Below are positions 46,848 to 58,439 of a stretch of DNA of 64,000 nt, piece after piece. Under the pieces are notes generated by a model. It saw only the letters and a list, made by a program, of their open reading frames with translations. It made no database searches and had not been told where the DNA came from. How positions within the stretch are numbered: position 1 is the first letter of the stretch; every line of letters begins with the position of its first letter. The translations under genes were made by a program, and so were the position numbers. This DNA is from Micropterix aruncella (lineage: Eukaryota; Arthropoda; Insecta; Lepidoptera; Micropterigidae): NCBI GenBank assembly GCA_944548615.1, contig OX155960.1:35006499-35070498 (forward strand), given 5' to 3'.

Positions 46848-47455
46848 TTACTATTACACAGTAATAGTAAAACATATTTTTAAAAACAAGCTTTTATTAA
46901 AACGCTCTGTCCCGAGCCAACCCTGGGTGCAGCAGGCATGCCACAGTGAATTTAGAAAGGGCTATCACAATTCAATGCTAAGAGAACTTCACTTCGTGTT
47001 TGTGCTGTTGACCGTTGAGAAGTCCCCTCATTGCAAGCCAACTAGGGTCCATCAGCGCTGTCGCGGTGAAACTTAGAACGGGCTATCATAATTGAATGCG
47101 TATACACGATTTCGTTTCTGTGCTGTTGACGTTGAGGAGTACTCTAGTCGGGAGCCAACCCTGGGTGCAGCAGCCATGTCATGATGAAATTTAGAACGGG
47201 CTATCATAATTGAAGCTTATACAAAATTGTGTGGCTATGCTGTTGACCGTGGAAGAAGAGCCAATCCTAGATGGCAATCCTAGATGTAGAATCAGGTCAT
47301 GCTCACCATAAAAATGCATTGTCACAAGAACCGAACCAACATGTAAAAGTTCAAGTTCCTAGGTCAAGAGGGAATGGTTCTTATTCCGCTTGCAAGATTT
47401 GACCTAAACAAATTAACATACATACTAACAAACATTGCAAGGTTAAGGTAAGTTT
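46848..47455 (-). mobile_element. Element E, copy with about 3 monomers of the 119-bp repeat
   Basis: On the minus strand: edge AATGCATTTTTATGGTGAGC-ATGACCTGATT (about 47293-47325), then three monomers with GTCAACAGCA, ATGATAGCCCGTTCTAA and CATGGCTGCTGCACCCAGG, then terminal TCGGGACAGAGCGTTTTAAT and AAAAATATGTTTTACTATT. The same outer segments border the copy at 50248-51270. Confidence 0.7.
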
Positions 47456-47859
47456 GTAAAAATAGTAGCAAATACCTGTCTTAAATTTTTCAATTATTTG
47501 CCTTATCATATTAATTAGTTGAAACTAAAGCTAAGTTTAAAATTGAATATCGTAAATGTTGTATAGCTATGAATATTATAAAATTTGTAAATATAGGATA
47601 TACATTTTTCTTTCCAGAATTATTAATGACTGATGTATATTTATGATGTACTTTCCATTGTTTTACGTTTTTACTTTACATTATGTTCCAATGTACATTT
47701 CCAAGGGCCAATCATTTTAAATCACCTCGCGATCGATCGTCACAACCAAACAGGTTGCATAGCGCTACTATCCTTAGAAAAGGCATGTAAAACGAAACCA
47801 GACAAAGGCAACAGACGTGCACAGCCATTTGTGGCTAACTATATTTAATTATTGCTTAA
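47456..47859. other. No gene seen
   Basis: AT-rich unique sequence. Confidence 0.4.
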
Positions 47860-48070
47860 TTTTCCGCTTCGCCCGGCGCTGCGCCGGTAAAATGTTTTTA
47901 ATTTTCTGACAAAAGTGGCCGCGGTGACGTCATTACGATTCGAGCGAGCATTAGCGCGCTTTTCACAATGCCTGAATGGTTGAATGGCCGGCTGCAGCTG
48001 TGGTATTGTGGCTTCGATGAAAGTGTTTCCTTTCGCGGGGGTGGGGTGGGGGAGGGGCGGTTTTATCTGC
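47860..48070. promoter_or_regulatory. GC-richer island with G-rich tract
   Basis: Contains CCCGGCGCTGCGCCGG, GTGGCCGCGGTGACGTCA, GCCGGCTGCAGCTG and a G-run stretch GGGGGTGGGGTGGGGGAGGG (48037-48056). CRE-like TGACGTCA is visible. Function inferred only. Confidence 0.25.
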
Positions 48071-48419
48071 TATTATTGCTAAATACACAATGATGGTGTT
48101 ATTATGTCTGCGAATTTGACTATTTTCGAAATGGAGTCATTTTCTATATAATAACTCGAGATCACCAGGGAGAATTTAGATCTTGTTGATTTGTTTGCAT
48201 AGCAAGAGTATTTTATGTGGGTATTTTAAATCAAAATCGATGGAGTACTTTTGAAAGATAAGATAAAGATAAATATATATATATATATATTTAAAACATT
48301 AAAAGAGCGTCTTCAGACACTACGTGAAATAATGTTGACTAAACATTAACTTAGTATTGTCATATTGAGATACAAACAAAGAAAGTAAATGCTGTGCTAT
48401 CGTAGAATGTCGTAGAATA

Positions 48420-49508
48420 TTTTAGAGAGTGATCGGCCAAAACTCATCCTCTGGCTATATACATACATACAGTAATAGCAACGGCAACTATGCTGGTCAA
48501 GTGACCAACTGAAAAGGCTCAGAGAATGGCCTCTATCCGTTCACCGGGGCAACGAGGACCGCATCCACCGCGGCGATCAAAATTAACCTAGCTCTACTTT
48601 ATCACTTTATAGAAGCTAAAGCAATACGAAGTGTAAGAATGATGAAGTAGAGAAGGTCGTGGGATGGAAAATGGATATCAGGAAATATGAAAAAATTAAG
48701 GGCGACGTGGAAATCGGGGCGATAAAATAGATGTGCTTCCTGAAAACAAATTCCAATTCCCTTTAGCACTCGCATTGTAACTCCTAAGTCGACCAGCTGG
48801 TACACAGATAGCTCAATAGAATGGCAGCTGGGATCAAAGGACCAAAAACCAATATAACAACGGCTGTAAGAAAACATGCAGCAGTATTTGAAAAAAGTAA
48901 TTGTGCGTGCATGAAAACCAGAAGAGGAAATACAGCAATCAGATTATGTACATATCCACAGATATCTATGTGACTCTAAAAGCATTAAACGTGGGCAGTC
49001 GCGCTTACACTAGTTTGAGGTACCTCCAAAACCGTCATTGAACTGTCTTCTATGAACCTGGTAACCCTAACATAGGTACCAGGGCACAGTAATATAAAAG
49101 GAAATGAGGAAGCAGATACACTGGCCAGGGAAGGGTTATCATAGCCCCGCCTGGTACCAAGACCGGATATAGGCATACCAGAATGACTTGTAGAACATAC
49201 CACTAAAGAGTGGCTGAAATGGAAAAGAAAATCTACGAAAGGGACGCGCCCAAAATGAGGTATTCCAAAGCCTTCATAAAGATACCCTTCGCCACTATAT
49301 CCGAAGCATTGTTTAAACTGGGCAAACTCGATATAAAAACAATATTAGGAATGCATTATCATTGTGCAACATAATTTCGACAACTATCACAATCCTCAGA
49401 ACTATCGCTAAGAGTACAGATTTTGCAGGACGCGTGGAGAGTAAAATGAGCTGTTCTGCATGTTTAGTGCGAGTCGGGCTTTAACAAATTTGAAGCTAAA
49501 ACTACTGA
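48420..49508 (+). pseudogene. I-like non-LTR retrotransposon relic, RNase H domain and C-terminus
   Basis: Without a long ORF, the + frames give the RNase H order: YTDSSIEWQLGSKDQ (about 48805, with the DxS/DGS catalytic position), VRKHAAVFESN-like, ISTDI..TLKALNVGSRAY (about 48960), the final block YQGTVI-KGNEEADTLAREG (about 49075-49135), then PRPDIGIP and TTKEWLKWKRKS. Downstream GKLDIKTILGMHYHCA resembles the HC motif after RNase H. Stops and frameshifts throughout. The relic is interrupted at 49509 by an RTE-like insertion and resumes at 50102. Confidence 0.65.
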
Positions 49509-49522
49509 ATCCTAACGAGCTG
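49509..49522 (+). repeat. Target-site duplication (left) of RTE-like copy 2
   Basis: ATCCTAACGAGCTG, identical to 50088-50101. Confidence 0.85.
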
Positions 49523-50087
49523 ATCTTCTTCTTCTTCTTCCTAGACCTTGAACCATTTACTTGGAGTCGGCCTTCCTTGTTCTACTCCTCCTTTGAGCAG
49601 TATCTTGTGCTGTGTCGGCGTCAAGTTGGGCTCCTTTCAGTTATTTTTCGACCGTCGTCAACCAGGTGACGGGTGGTCTTCCACAAACACGTTGGCAGGT
49701 CTAGGGCAAGCTTCACCATGTGAGCATCTGGACGTCGCTGGACGTAACCGTACCATCGTAAGCGTCTTTCTTTGACTTTCTTTGACTCATTTATCGGGGC
49801 GGCTTTAAAACTTCCCCTTAGTACTCCTTTCGGATTTTATCTAATAGTGTGACCCCCGATGACCAGCGTAGCATTCGCATTTCTGTTGTATGTAGTTTAA
49901 TAAGATGTTTGTTAGTCGCCCAACATTCTGATTTATACAAGACAGCGGTTCTAATGACTGTTATACATTTGCCCTTTGATATTTAGGGGCATTTTCCTGT
50001 CGCACATAGTTGTCTCCACTTCATCCATCCTTTTGTAGATCTATGATTAACATGGTTGTCAATTTTCTAACGAGATCTATGAGTAAC
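49523..50087 (-). mobile_element. RTE-like retrotransposon, 5'-truncated insertion with 14-bp target duplication
   Basis: Minus-strand reading gives GWMKWRQL, SECWATNKHLIKLHTTEMRM-LRWSSGVTLLDKIRKEY and ends in GAAGAAGAAGAAG at the 49523 side. It is the same family as 115-963, and its uninterrupted ATCTTATTAAACTACATAC supplies the empty site for the 294-577 element. The exact 14-bp duplication (49509-49522 and 50088-50101) shows a complete truncated integration event. Frameshifts make it inactive. Confidence 0.8.
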
Positions 50088-50101
50088 ATCCTAACGAGCT
50101 G
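50088..50101 (+). repeat. Target-site duplication (right) of RTE-like copy 2
   Basis: ATCCTAACGAGCTG, paired with 49509-49522. Confidence 0.85.
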
Positions 50102-50434
50102 TTGTCGTCGCTAAATAGTAAACTCACCTTTCTATTCTGTCTCTGCCATAAGTGCCAAAGCCATCAGAAAGTGATCAAATTGTCAACTGCCGCTACCAGG
50201 AGATCATAAATAATATGAAAAATAACAGCGTTTTGAAACGTAATAAGTTAATAGTAAAAACATATTTTTGAAAATAAGCTTTATTTAAAATGCTCTGCCC
50301 CGATCAAACCCTGGATGCAGCAGCCATGTCATGGTGAAATTTAGATAGGGCTATCATAATTGAATGCGTATACAAAATTGTGTGTCTGTGCTGTTGACCG
50401 TTGAAGAGTAGCCTCGCCAGGAGCCGATCCTGGT

Positions 50435-50449
50435 TGTAGAAGCAGGTCA
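50435..50449 (+). repeat. Target-site duplication (left) of retroposon R copy 3
   Basis: TGTAGAAGCAGGTCA, identical to 51119-51133. Confidence 0.9.
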
Positions 50450-51118
50450 GGAGCTAATGGGCCCTTGCTGAAAGGCGACGAATACCCATTTGTTCAGGGT
50501 TGGTCACACTCACGGATCAACACCCACCCGGCCTCCACGCACGAAGCGCGAGCCCGGGTAGGACCCTGGCCTTAGGGCTAGTTTCCCCTAGGAGTCAATC
50601 TTCTGGCGCTCCTGGACGGTCTGCGCACCGTGCGGCGTAAGCCAATCGATTGTGCATTCTGACTAACAGTCGGGGGAGTCTGGAAGCAGTACTATTTCCT
50701 ATATAGCAGGGGTGGTTGTTGACCTTACGGTGACTGCTCTTGAAACGACCATCGGCTACCCGATTCCGGGTGAACAGCCGGGCAAAGGATGCCGTGGTCC
50801 GCGATAGATTCGGTTTACACCGTTTCACCGCTTCGTAAGGGAGAGGAACGCGCAAGCGACCTCGAACTCGTAACCAGTCGAGAGACCTAAGTAATCTTGT
50901 CGCAACTGGAAGTAAGGGCGTGAGTGAGAACCCGCTGGGTAACATATCGGGTTATATCGCGGATAAGGCGTTGGTCTCTTACAGGCATGTGGCGGAGCTT
51001 GACAGTGGACTGTTTTGTCCTAAGTCTTTTGCGCTCACTTCACGGGAGATAGAACGATCATATTGCGTTAAAACTTCCTGTGGTGATGGGTTCACCCGTT
51101 GTAGTTGACAGTTTTAGT
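50450..51118 (+). mobile_element. Retroposon R, full-length copy 3 (669 bp)
   Basis: Starts GGAGCTAATGGGCCC and ends GTTGACAGTTTTAGT. Flanked by an exact 15-bp duplication. Very close to copy 1 over the middle 350 bp. The 3' hairpin reads ATGGGTTCACCCGT, where the C-to-T change keeps a G-U pair. An antisense 116-codon frame (50595-50945) parallels that in copy 1 but is broken in copy 2, so coding is unlikely. Confidence 0.85.
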
Positions 51119-51133
51119 TGTAGAAGCAGGTCA
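51119..51133 (+). repeat. Target-site duplication (right) of retroposon R copy 3
   Basis: TGTAGAAGCAGGTCA, paired with 50435-50449. Confidence 0.9.
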
Positions 51134-51469
51134 TGCTCACCATAAAAATGCATTATCATCGGAACTGAATCAACGTGTAAAATTTCAACTCCATAGGATA
51201 AGAGGAAGTGATTCTTCTAATTCAGCTTGCAAGGTTTGACCTAAATAAACATACATTTCAAGGTAAATAGAAGCTTGCAAAAATAGCACCGTCTCCATAT
51301 CTCAAGCTTCGCCTAATACAATTGACCAATGGTACCGGGATGTATGTAATGTTATTCCAAATATAAGAATGGCAACAAAATATTTACGATCCTTCGAGAG
51401 GACGGTTTTTTTACAGTTCCACCGTCTGCGACACATAAAGTGGTAAAATATCACTCGCGAAATAAATAC

Positions 51470-51640
51470 GCGACACAGACACCGTCTGTCGAACGCGACA
51501 CCCCCACCCGTTGGAGTAATGAAGGAAAGGGGAGGGAGTTTAGTAAGGGAGGGGGGAGGGGTCGCGGAATCCCAGCTATGCAGAGTGGGGTCGGCGGTCT
51601 TGTGTGGGACTTTATTGCCCTATAGTGCCTCCGAAGGCAA
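51470..51640. promoter_or_regulatory. G-rich island
   Basis: Purine-rich top strand with GGAAAGGGGAGGGAG and GGGAGGGGGGAGGGGTCG, next to GCGACACCCCCACCCG. Could form G-quadruplex structures. Unique in the window; role unknown. Confidence 0.2.
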
Positions 51641-53489
51641 AGGGACTCAACAAATGCTAGCAGTTTTTTTTATTGAAATTCTATCATGTTTTTTATTGAT
51701 TGACTGTAGGGCAGCATTAGAATAGTGAAGTCAAACGTATTATTATACAATATAAATATCTATGTGTAATATATAATATAATATAATGTATGTAAGTATG
51801 AAAGTATGTATATCGTCGCTTTACAAATATAACTGGATTACTCGAAAATTGGCATTTTGAGATAAGTATGCCAGAAGATGTAAAAATATTAACTCTATAT
51901 TCCATTAAAACCAGATAACTGAAATTCCCCCTTCTTAGGAGTTAACAGTCGTTGATAAGTTGAAAATCAGCTCCAGCTATTATACTAAAAATCGATATGC
52001 ACACTTATCTAGCTGAAAGTTTTCAGCGCTGTCTGCTATCGTAGCGCAAAAACCCGGTAACTCCACTTATCTAGTTTTACTTCCACTTATTATTTTCCAC
52101 AAATCAAAAATGGTGGACGAGTTGAAATTTAAAAAAAAACATCAAAACGCATTTATCTCAGAACTACTAAATTCGAACTATTGAGTTGTAATTGTAAGGC
52201 GACGATATGCATAAAATAAAAACTTTTCTAAATATTACATAGGCTTAAGTATAAACTTGTCAATGCAGAATGTAGATTTAAGTATCTTTTTATTCATAAA
52301 AATATGCATATTAAGCTTTTTGATTTTGATTTTTTGATTTGATTGGCTGACTTTAATTTAATTTAATGGTTGGCTTTCATTTAATTTAATTTAATGATGA
52401 TTGACTGATCCTTATATCATCTTTTAAAATAATCGATACATTCGAAATTTTCAAATATTTCGAAACTGTTATCCTTTATTTAAGAAACCGCAAAGTCGAT
52501 TGGTCGATTATTTAAGAAACCAATTGGTCGATTTAATTAATGTTATTTATTCATTGTTTTTCGCTTTAGTTCTAACCGATAATATGTAAATACAGGTATC
52601 ACCAATTTTAATTTACTACTATTAGACGCTGCTAATGACAGGGTTCTTGGGCTTTCTCCAGCCTTTCTATAATCACTATTTGGCCGTCTTGCAATTAGTC
52701 TCGCTCTCTATAATTAAAGAAAACATAAGGGTAAGCAGTGTTTGTCAATGGAATTACACTGGCAATGCTCGAAATAGACTGCGAAAGGGATATGTAGTTT
52801 TCGGCTATGTGCTATTATTATATAATTACACGATATCAAGTTTTTTGGACGAAACGGGTTCTGTCACCTATTTTCTACATTATGAATACGGTGATTTTTA
52901 TTTATAAAAACATGAAATTCATTTCTGACCAATATTTATCGGGGGCTAAGAATCATGACATATAAAAAAAAGTTTTTAATTAATTATCTAATTATTTCTT
53001 TCGCTGAGAACACTAATATGTTGCTTGATCTTCTGATTTTAACGATTATTGACTACTCAATGTTTGATTTACTCCGGTTAATTTCCATTGCGTTTTCCGG
53101 TCAATTTTCATACATCAGGATTCTTATTATTGTATTTATTACTTTTATGTTTTCACTATTGATCTTGTCACTATAGATATTTATTGATTGGACTGGGTGA
53201 TTTTATGTATTAGGTATATTAAAATTAGTAAAAGAGTTAATTTTTTAAAGCCTAAACTGGAGAAAATGCTATAACGTGAGTTGGAGTTCTAAATATCTAC
53301 TGATTATAAGCAGTAAAATCGGGTATTGTCGTGAAGAGCCGAATGCAACAAAATCAATCCCCACTGCACACACCTCCGCCTAATAAATAATGGTTTAATT
53401 GACACATCGTCATCTCACTTATATAACCTCTCTACATTGTTACTAATCGGGAATGCTATCTGATACAAAAAAAAACTAAAAGATTTCAT
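51641..53489. other. No gene seen
   Basis: Strongly AT-rich; ORFs at 52635-52907 and 52955-53176 have the Ile/Leu/Tyr bias expected by chance in such DNA and no recognisable motif. Confidence 0.4.
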
Positions 53490-53720
53490 AGACATCTGTG
53501 GGACTACGTTTTGTAAAGTGGTGTTTAGGCCCGAAGGGCTGTTATGGGCCCAGGTGCTGTGCATAAAATATTCGCCAGCGCCTCCCCAAAGGGACAATTT
53601 TTTATTTAATAATGAATTCCCGTTGAATTTTGGACGGGCTGCTCTCGCGTGGTGCTCGTGAGAGCCTTTGTGTCCGATTAACACGAGTCAGCGCCCCGTT
53701 TCGGGGCTATTGCATATTTC
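53490..53720. promoter_or_regulatory. GC-richer unique island
   Basis: Contains GTTTAGGCCCGAAGGGC, GGCCCAGGTGCTGTGC and a CCCCGTTTCGGGG hairpin (53695-53707). Candidate regulatory element by composition only. Confidence 0.2.
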
Positions 53721-54034
53721 ATACATTTAATTGCAAAAAACGGGTACTCAAGTGGATGCCAGGAGATCGTATTCAAGAGGTGTTTATATACAACCTGCCT
53801 CATAAACCGTTTTAAAACCCGTGGCTGCTGGTAAGTCGACCACTTACTACTATAATATCAAAACCTGACCTACATAAAATCTGTACGGTATTCGAGATAT
53901 TGCAACTTTTTGAAATTTTGAGTATTTCCAACCTTATGTAACGGTTTTTATTGCCATTATAACACAAATGAAAATATTTTTCTTATTTATTTTTTACCAA
54001 GGCGTAGTGATAATAAACAAACCTACTGGACAGT

Positions 54035-54200
54035 TGAGCGATGTCGACTACAACGGGCAAACCCGTCACCCCGGGCTGGTATATCGAGATGGGATCGCTC
54101 TTTCAGCCGTGGGACGAGCATAGAAGACTTAGACAAGATATCGCCCAAACACTCAATCCATTTGAGCAGAAATTTAATATGCAGTCATTATTTGGTCATA
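54035..54200 (-). mobile_element. Fragment sharing the R 3' hairpin; possible partner-LINE 3' end
   Basis: The minus strand reads CCAGCCCGGGGTGACGGG-TTTGCCCGTTGTAGTCGACA, matching the last 35 bases or so of R (GGTGACGGGTTCGCCCGTTG, TAGTTGAC). Upstream sequence (to about 54200) is unrelated to R. This arrangement, a shared 3' end with different bodies, is what SINE/LINE partner pairs show. Confidence 0.45.
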
Positions 54201-54229
54201 GCAAGAGTTGAAAAGATTACGGTTAAAGT

Positions 54230-54520
54230 CGCTCCACCAGGAGGGGAACTAGTCATATATCAATCTCGTAATATTTGACGTTGACTTGAAATTTGGTATA
54301 CAGATGTTGAGCCATAATTATATTGGGAAATTTTGTTTGGAATATCTTATATACAAGCTACACTAGTAATATTTAAATTAAATATTAAATAATCCTGTTG
54401 GCACTAGGTCCGAACCCGCCCGTAGCCGAGAAACGAACCGCGCAACCCGAGGCGTCGCAATCGAACTCAAACGAGATCGCTCTTCCGCCGAGAGAGGGCG
54501 CTTATTGATTTTATTTATGA
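54230..54520 (+). repeat. Interspersed repeat M6, copy 1
   Basis: Shares GTTTGGAATATCTTATATAC-AAGCTA, CTAGGTCCGAACCCGCCCG, GAAACGAACC and AGAGAGGGCGCTTATTGATT with 56590-57075. Confidence 0.6.
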
Positions 54521-55479
54521 AAATATTATTCAGATTAAAACAATCCTTGTATACTTACCGGGAATGTCGTTGTGATACAGCCTTTTATTGAGATGGTTTG
54601 TTTGAAAATTTTACTAATTGTTAAAAAAAAAATAGAAATGTCCACATATGCCGCTTCTGTTCAACGGTTTAAAACTATACGTGTAAGAAATTAATTAAGT
54701 CTTTCGTACGCGCAAGTAGCGTAGTGCAGCCTGACAAACTCTAGCGATAAGATCGACTCTCGGAGCGGGATGGAAACTTTACGGAGAGAGTCTAGCTGGG
54801 TGAAAAGGCTAAGGCCTCCATTCATAACAGCAAGCCCCGTTCCCTGTCAACATTTAATTAATTATAACACTAATTACTCTCTAATTAACCCCCCCAACCC
54901 GGATGCTGGCACCGGCCGCAAATGTTTCCGGTTCGTTCTTACCATTTCTTTGTTTTGCCACTGTTCCAGTTGTCTTTATCTATGCTGGCTTTGTAACTTA
55001 AGTACAAGTATAACAAGTATTACGAATAGATACCAGAAAAATATTTGAAAATTTAGGACTCAGAATATCAGAATAAGACTCAGAAGAGCTTACTTTTTAT
55101 TGTTACTTTGAAGCTAATTTTTAATAGAACCTTTCTTTGCTAATATCCTTATTTTTGATACATAATAATTTCTTTATTGTGAACTGTAAGTAAGTCGTAC
55201 AAAATGGATAGGTACTATTTTATGTGCTATACAGTTTATCAATCAGGCGTACAATATTTATTTTTCTATAATTAAATATATTTTCACTTCGCAGGTTGAA
55301 GGAAAAGAAATTATTATTATATTACAACTATTATCTACAAATTTAGTAAATCCCCATTGCTATATATAAAGTAAATGTCAGTTTATTTTTAAATTGAAAT
55401 GTCAAACTGGAATTATTAGGCTATCTACGGTTTGTCAGATTTGGAGCTAGAATGAAATATAAATGTTTAAAATTTGAAA
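54521..55479. other. No gene seen
   Basis: AT-rich with a short GC-richer part at 54715-54930. The 92-codon + ORF (54770-55048) is not recognised. Confidence 0.4.
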
Positions 55480-55870
55480 AGTTTGAGAGTTACAATAAGA
55501 ATATCTTACATTATGTATTTGTCATTATCGTTTAAAAAGTCATTCAAGCTATAATAGCATTTATTTTTGAGCCAGTCCTTGTCTGTTTGAATCCTGCTTG
55601 TTGCATTGATTTGATGTTTTGTGGGATGGCGTTAAAATATTTAACACAACAAACTGAGGTCCCTTTTTACACATTTCTGAGGAACAGTTTATGAGGTTTC
55701 TATTCCTCGTAGCCCTTGAATTTATATTTCTTCGTAAGGAGTAGATATCGGGATTATTTTTATTACAGTCGCGATAGTAGCACGCGTTTTAAGGAACCGC
55801 GAATTATCATTTTTTTTTAAACGATCCATACACGTATTCTGAGTAATATGACGAGTTTTGCGATCGTTAT
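55480..55870 (-). mobile_element. CR1-like non-LTR retrotransposon C-terminal fragment
   Basis: Minus-strand frames give RNLINCSSEMCKKGPQFVVL, FNAIPQNIKSMQQAGFKQ and, after one frameshift, DWLKNKCYYSLNDFLNDND. This is the standard C-terminus of CR1-like reverse transcriptases (YN.IP..IK....FK..V..WL....YYS..DFL). Stops at about 55513 on the minus strand. Confidence 0.65.
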
Positions 55871-55970
55871 GTGAATTTGACGTCCATGGAACTCTAAAAA
55901 GTGCTATTTAAAATATGTGTGGACGGTGTCCGCTGTCCGAGCGGTTACATGACAGCACACACAGACGAAA

Positions 55971-56227
55971 TGAGGCCACCAGAACCAGATTGGCCCAAGT
56001 GACATTTTGGTGATTTTAAGTTTAATGCAAAAATCCATTTAAAAATCAATATTTACAAATCCAGAGTGGCCCAAAATTGATTCTTTCAAAAAATCACAGA
56101 TAGCGCTGTATAAATAATTTTGTCATTGTAATTTTATATGCAGTATTATTAGAGCACAGTGGCCAAGGTTACCAATATACACAACAATTATTTTTGCATT
56201 TCGGCCACTCTGGTTCTTTTGGCCTCA
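55971..56227. mobile_element. 257-bp MITE family M3, complete copy
   Basis: The left end TGAGGCCACCAGAACCAGAT and right end (complement TGAGGCCAAAAGAACCAGAG) are inverted over about 27 bp. Internal GTTTAATGCAAAAATCCAT and TGGCCCAAAATTGATTC match 10888-11143. A target duplication is not clear. Confidence 0.8.
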
Positions 56228-56589
56228 AATTATTGAACCGATTTGCTTCAAATATAGTATGTGGAATTATTTTAGGTGTGTTATTATTTTAGGAAAGTAA
56301 AAATATTTTTTTTCTCTCTCAATAACGGCTCTAGCGATTGAATTAAAAAATGTTTAAAGATAGTCCTTATAGATAACGATAGAATGTCCTCACCGTTTAT
56401 TCCGGGAAAAAATCTTTCATTCATTTTTTTATATATAATTATAAGTAGTAACAATCCCATGGATAGGTAAAACAAATTTAAATTAGTATATTTTCTTCCC
56501 GGCCCACCAAACGACGAAGAGGAAAAGTATTGTGAACGCACATTGTTTTTCTCGAGATGAAGACGACAATATATTTTTTGAGCATTTCT

Positions 56590-57075
56590 GAAACTATGAA
56601 GATAATTTCCAGATTGAAGTCTGTCTGTATGCCTGTCTGTCTGTCTCTGTGTGTGTATTCCTCTACGATAGCGCCCAAACTCTTCATCTGATTTAGCTGA
56701 AATTTGGCATGTGGTGGAATTCGGTACACCAGCAGGCACACTAGTTATATTTCTTATAACAAATATTTAACTTAGAGTCCTGAAGATTTAGATTAGAGAT
56801 TTAGAAATATTTAGATTTTCGACACAGATGCCTTGTTGGGCTAAACCACATTGTGACATTTTGGTTGGAATATCTCATATACAAGCTATATTAAAAAATA
56901 ATAATTTCGGCATTCATTTTAATCAAATATTAACGCTATCTCTTGGCGTTTAGCCCAAGCCCGCCCTTATCCAAGAAACGAACCAATCAAGCGGTTCAGA
57001 TCAAAGCGGTTATACGCAAATCCAACGGTGTTTGTCCGCCATCCAAGAAAGGGCGTCTTATTTTTGAAATTAATA
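56590..57075 (+). repeat. Interspersed repeat M6, copy 2
   Basis: Opens with GTCTGTCTGTATGCCTGTC and GATTTAGCTGAAATTTGGCA, then shares GGTTGGAATATCTCATATAC, AGCCCAAGCCCGCCC and AAGAAAGGGCGTCTTATTTT with 54230-54520. The minus ORFs over it are shadows of the GTCT repeat. Confidence 0.6.
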
Positions 57076-58439
57076 TTGAAATGTAATCAGTTCTTGGCTA
57101 CTTGCCGGTAAAGTCTTGGGGTAACAAAACCATTTTTTCACATTTATTAAACGTCAAACATAACGTCAACATTAGCAATCATAACCGGTAAAAAATTGGA
57201 TTGGTCACAAATTTAGAATTATATTTAACCGGTTAAGTTTTCATTGCTATGAAAATTATTCAGAATAAAAAATCCGCTATATGTAAAAAGTTCAGATTTT
57301 TTTATACTATAAAATTAATCTGTCATTGGTCTATGTTTCCGCGCGCACTAATCGAGCAAAGTTAGATGTGTTTCATAGGCTAAAAGGAAAAAATATTATA
57401 TTTTATATATATATGGAAAATATATTCCTGAAAGAGCAAATTTAAAGATGGATCATGAAATAATCCTTTATTTTACGCGTTTATATTAGATTACTAACAA
57501 TCGTTTCATAGCTCAGTAATAATCTTAGCTATGTAACAAAAACACATAGCCATTAATGTCACTATTCCCCATAGAAACGGGTACTCATCACTTTCCATAT
57601 ATTACAAATATTATTAGTGAAACTCAAGTTCAATATCCTCCTATTATAAAAAAAAAACTTTAGATTTTGAATGACGCGCAAAAGCCACGTTTATGCAAGC
57701 ACGTCGCCTGCACTTGTCAGAGCTTAAAACGACCCCAAATCCACCAAATATTTGTATCATTTGAAATTTAAAACGAAGGAAAAATGATATAAAGCCAATA
57801 CCTAAAAGAACCCTATAAATAAGTAGGATTACACAAACACTCGATATCTTAATAAACTTGTGTTTTAAAATATTAAAGAATTTACACATTTTCAGTATCA
57901 CAGACCGCGTGCTACCAACGAAAGGTTAAACGTGGTCCATTATGCTGCTTAACATTAGATATGCGTTGGGGCCTTAAGGTTCAGGAAATAATGGATTTTG
58001 ACTTTTGGCCTGAAAAAAAATGATTTTTGTCTATTAGCAGATTTTAAATTACAGGAGATTATTTTACCTCGGAAACTAAGGTGGAAATCATCTATAGTTT
58101 TATTTTGATTCAGTTTTTTTATATCTAGAAAAATACCTTTATATTCGAAAATTTAACATAAATAATTCTTTTGCTCGATATCGAAGTTTTTTTGGAAAAT
58201 TGCACAATCCTAAAAAAAGCTATATGTCTACTGTTGGGTACACATTTTTTTCTGTATCGGCTTTTACTTGTTTTGGAGAATATAATATATGACGATATGA
58301 TATCCCGCTATAAAATTTATGGGATAGTTAGCCAGTTAGCCAGCTGTGTGTTAACTATCTCTGGCGAAAATAATAATGTTGCTCCTAAACATCCTCTACC
58401 CTATGTGGGAAATATTCACATTCGGAAAGCAGCAAAGTA
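57076..58439. other. No gene seen
   Basis: AT-rich. ORFs at 57644-57901 (minus) and 58171-58506 (+) have no recognisable domain. Confidence 0.4.

Larger units (their letters stand above)
50248..51270 (-). mobile_element. Element E, low-copy version carrying retroposon R copy 3
   Basis: Terminal AAAAACATATTTTTGAAAAT-AAGCTTTATT and GCTCTGCCCCGA at the left, about 1.3 monomers of the 119-bp repeat to 50434, then R (50450-51118), then the far edge TCATGCTCACCATAAAAATG-CATTATCATC. This matches 46848-47455 with the repeat number reduced. Confidence 0.7.

Noticed and set aside
52635..53176. Two hydrophobic ORFs that could be small membrane proteins
   Set aside because: Their Ile/Leu/Tyr content follows from AT composition; no start context, motif or paralogue supports them.
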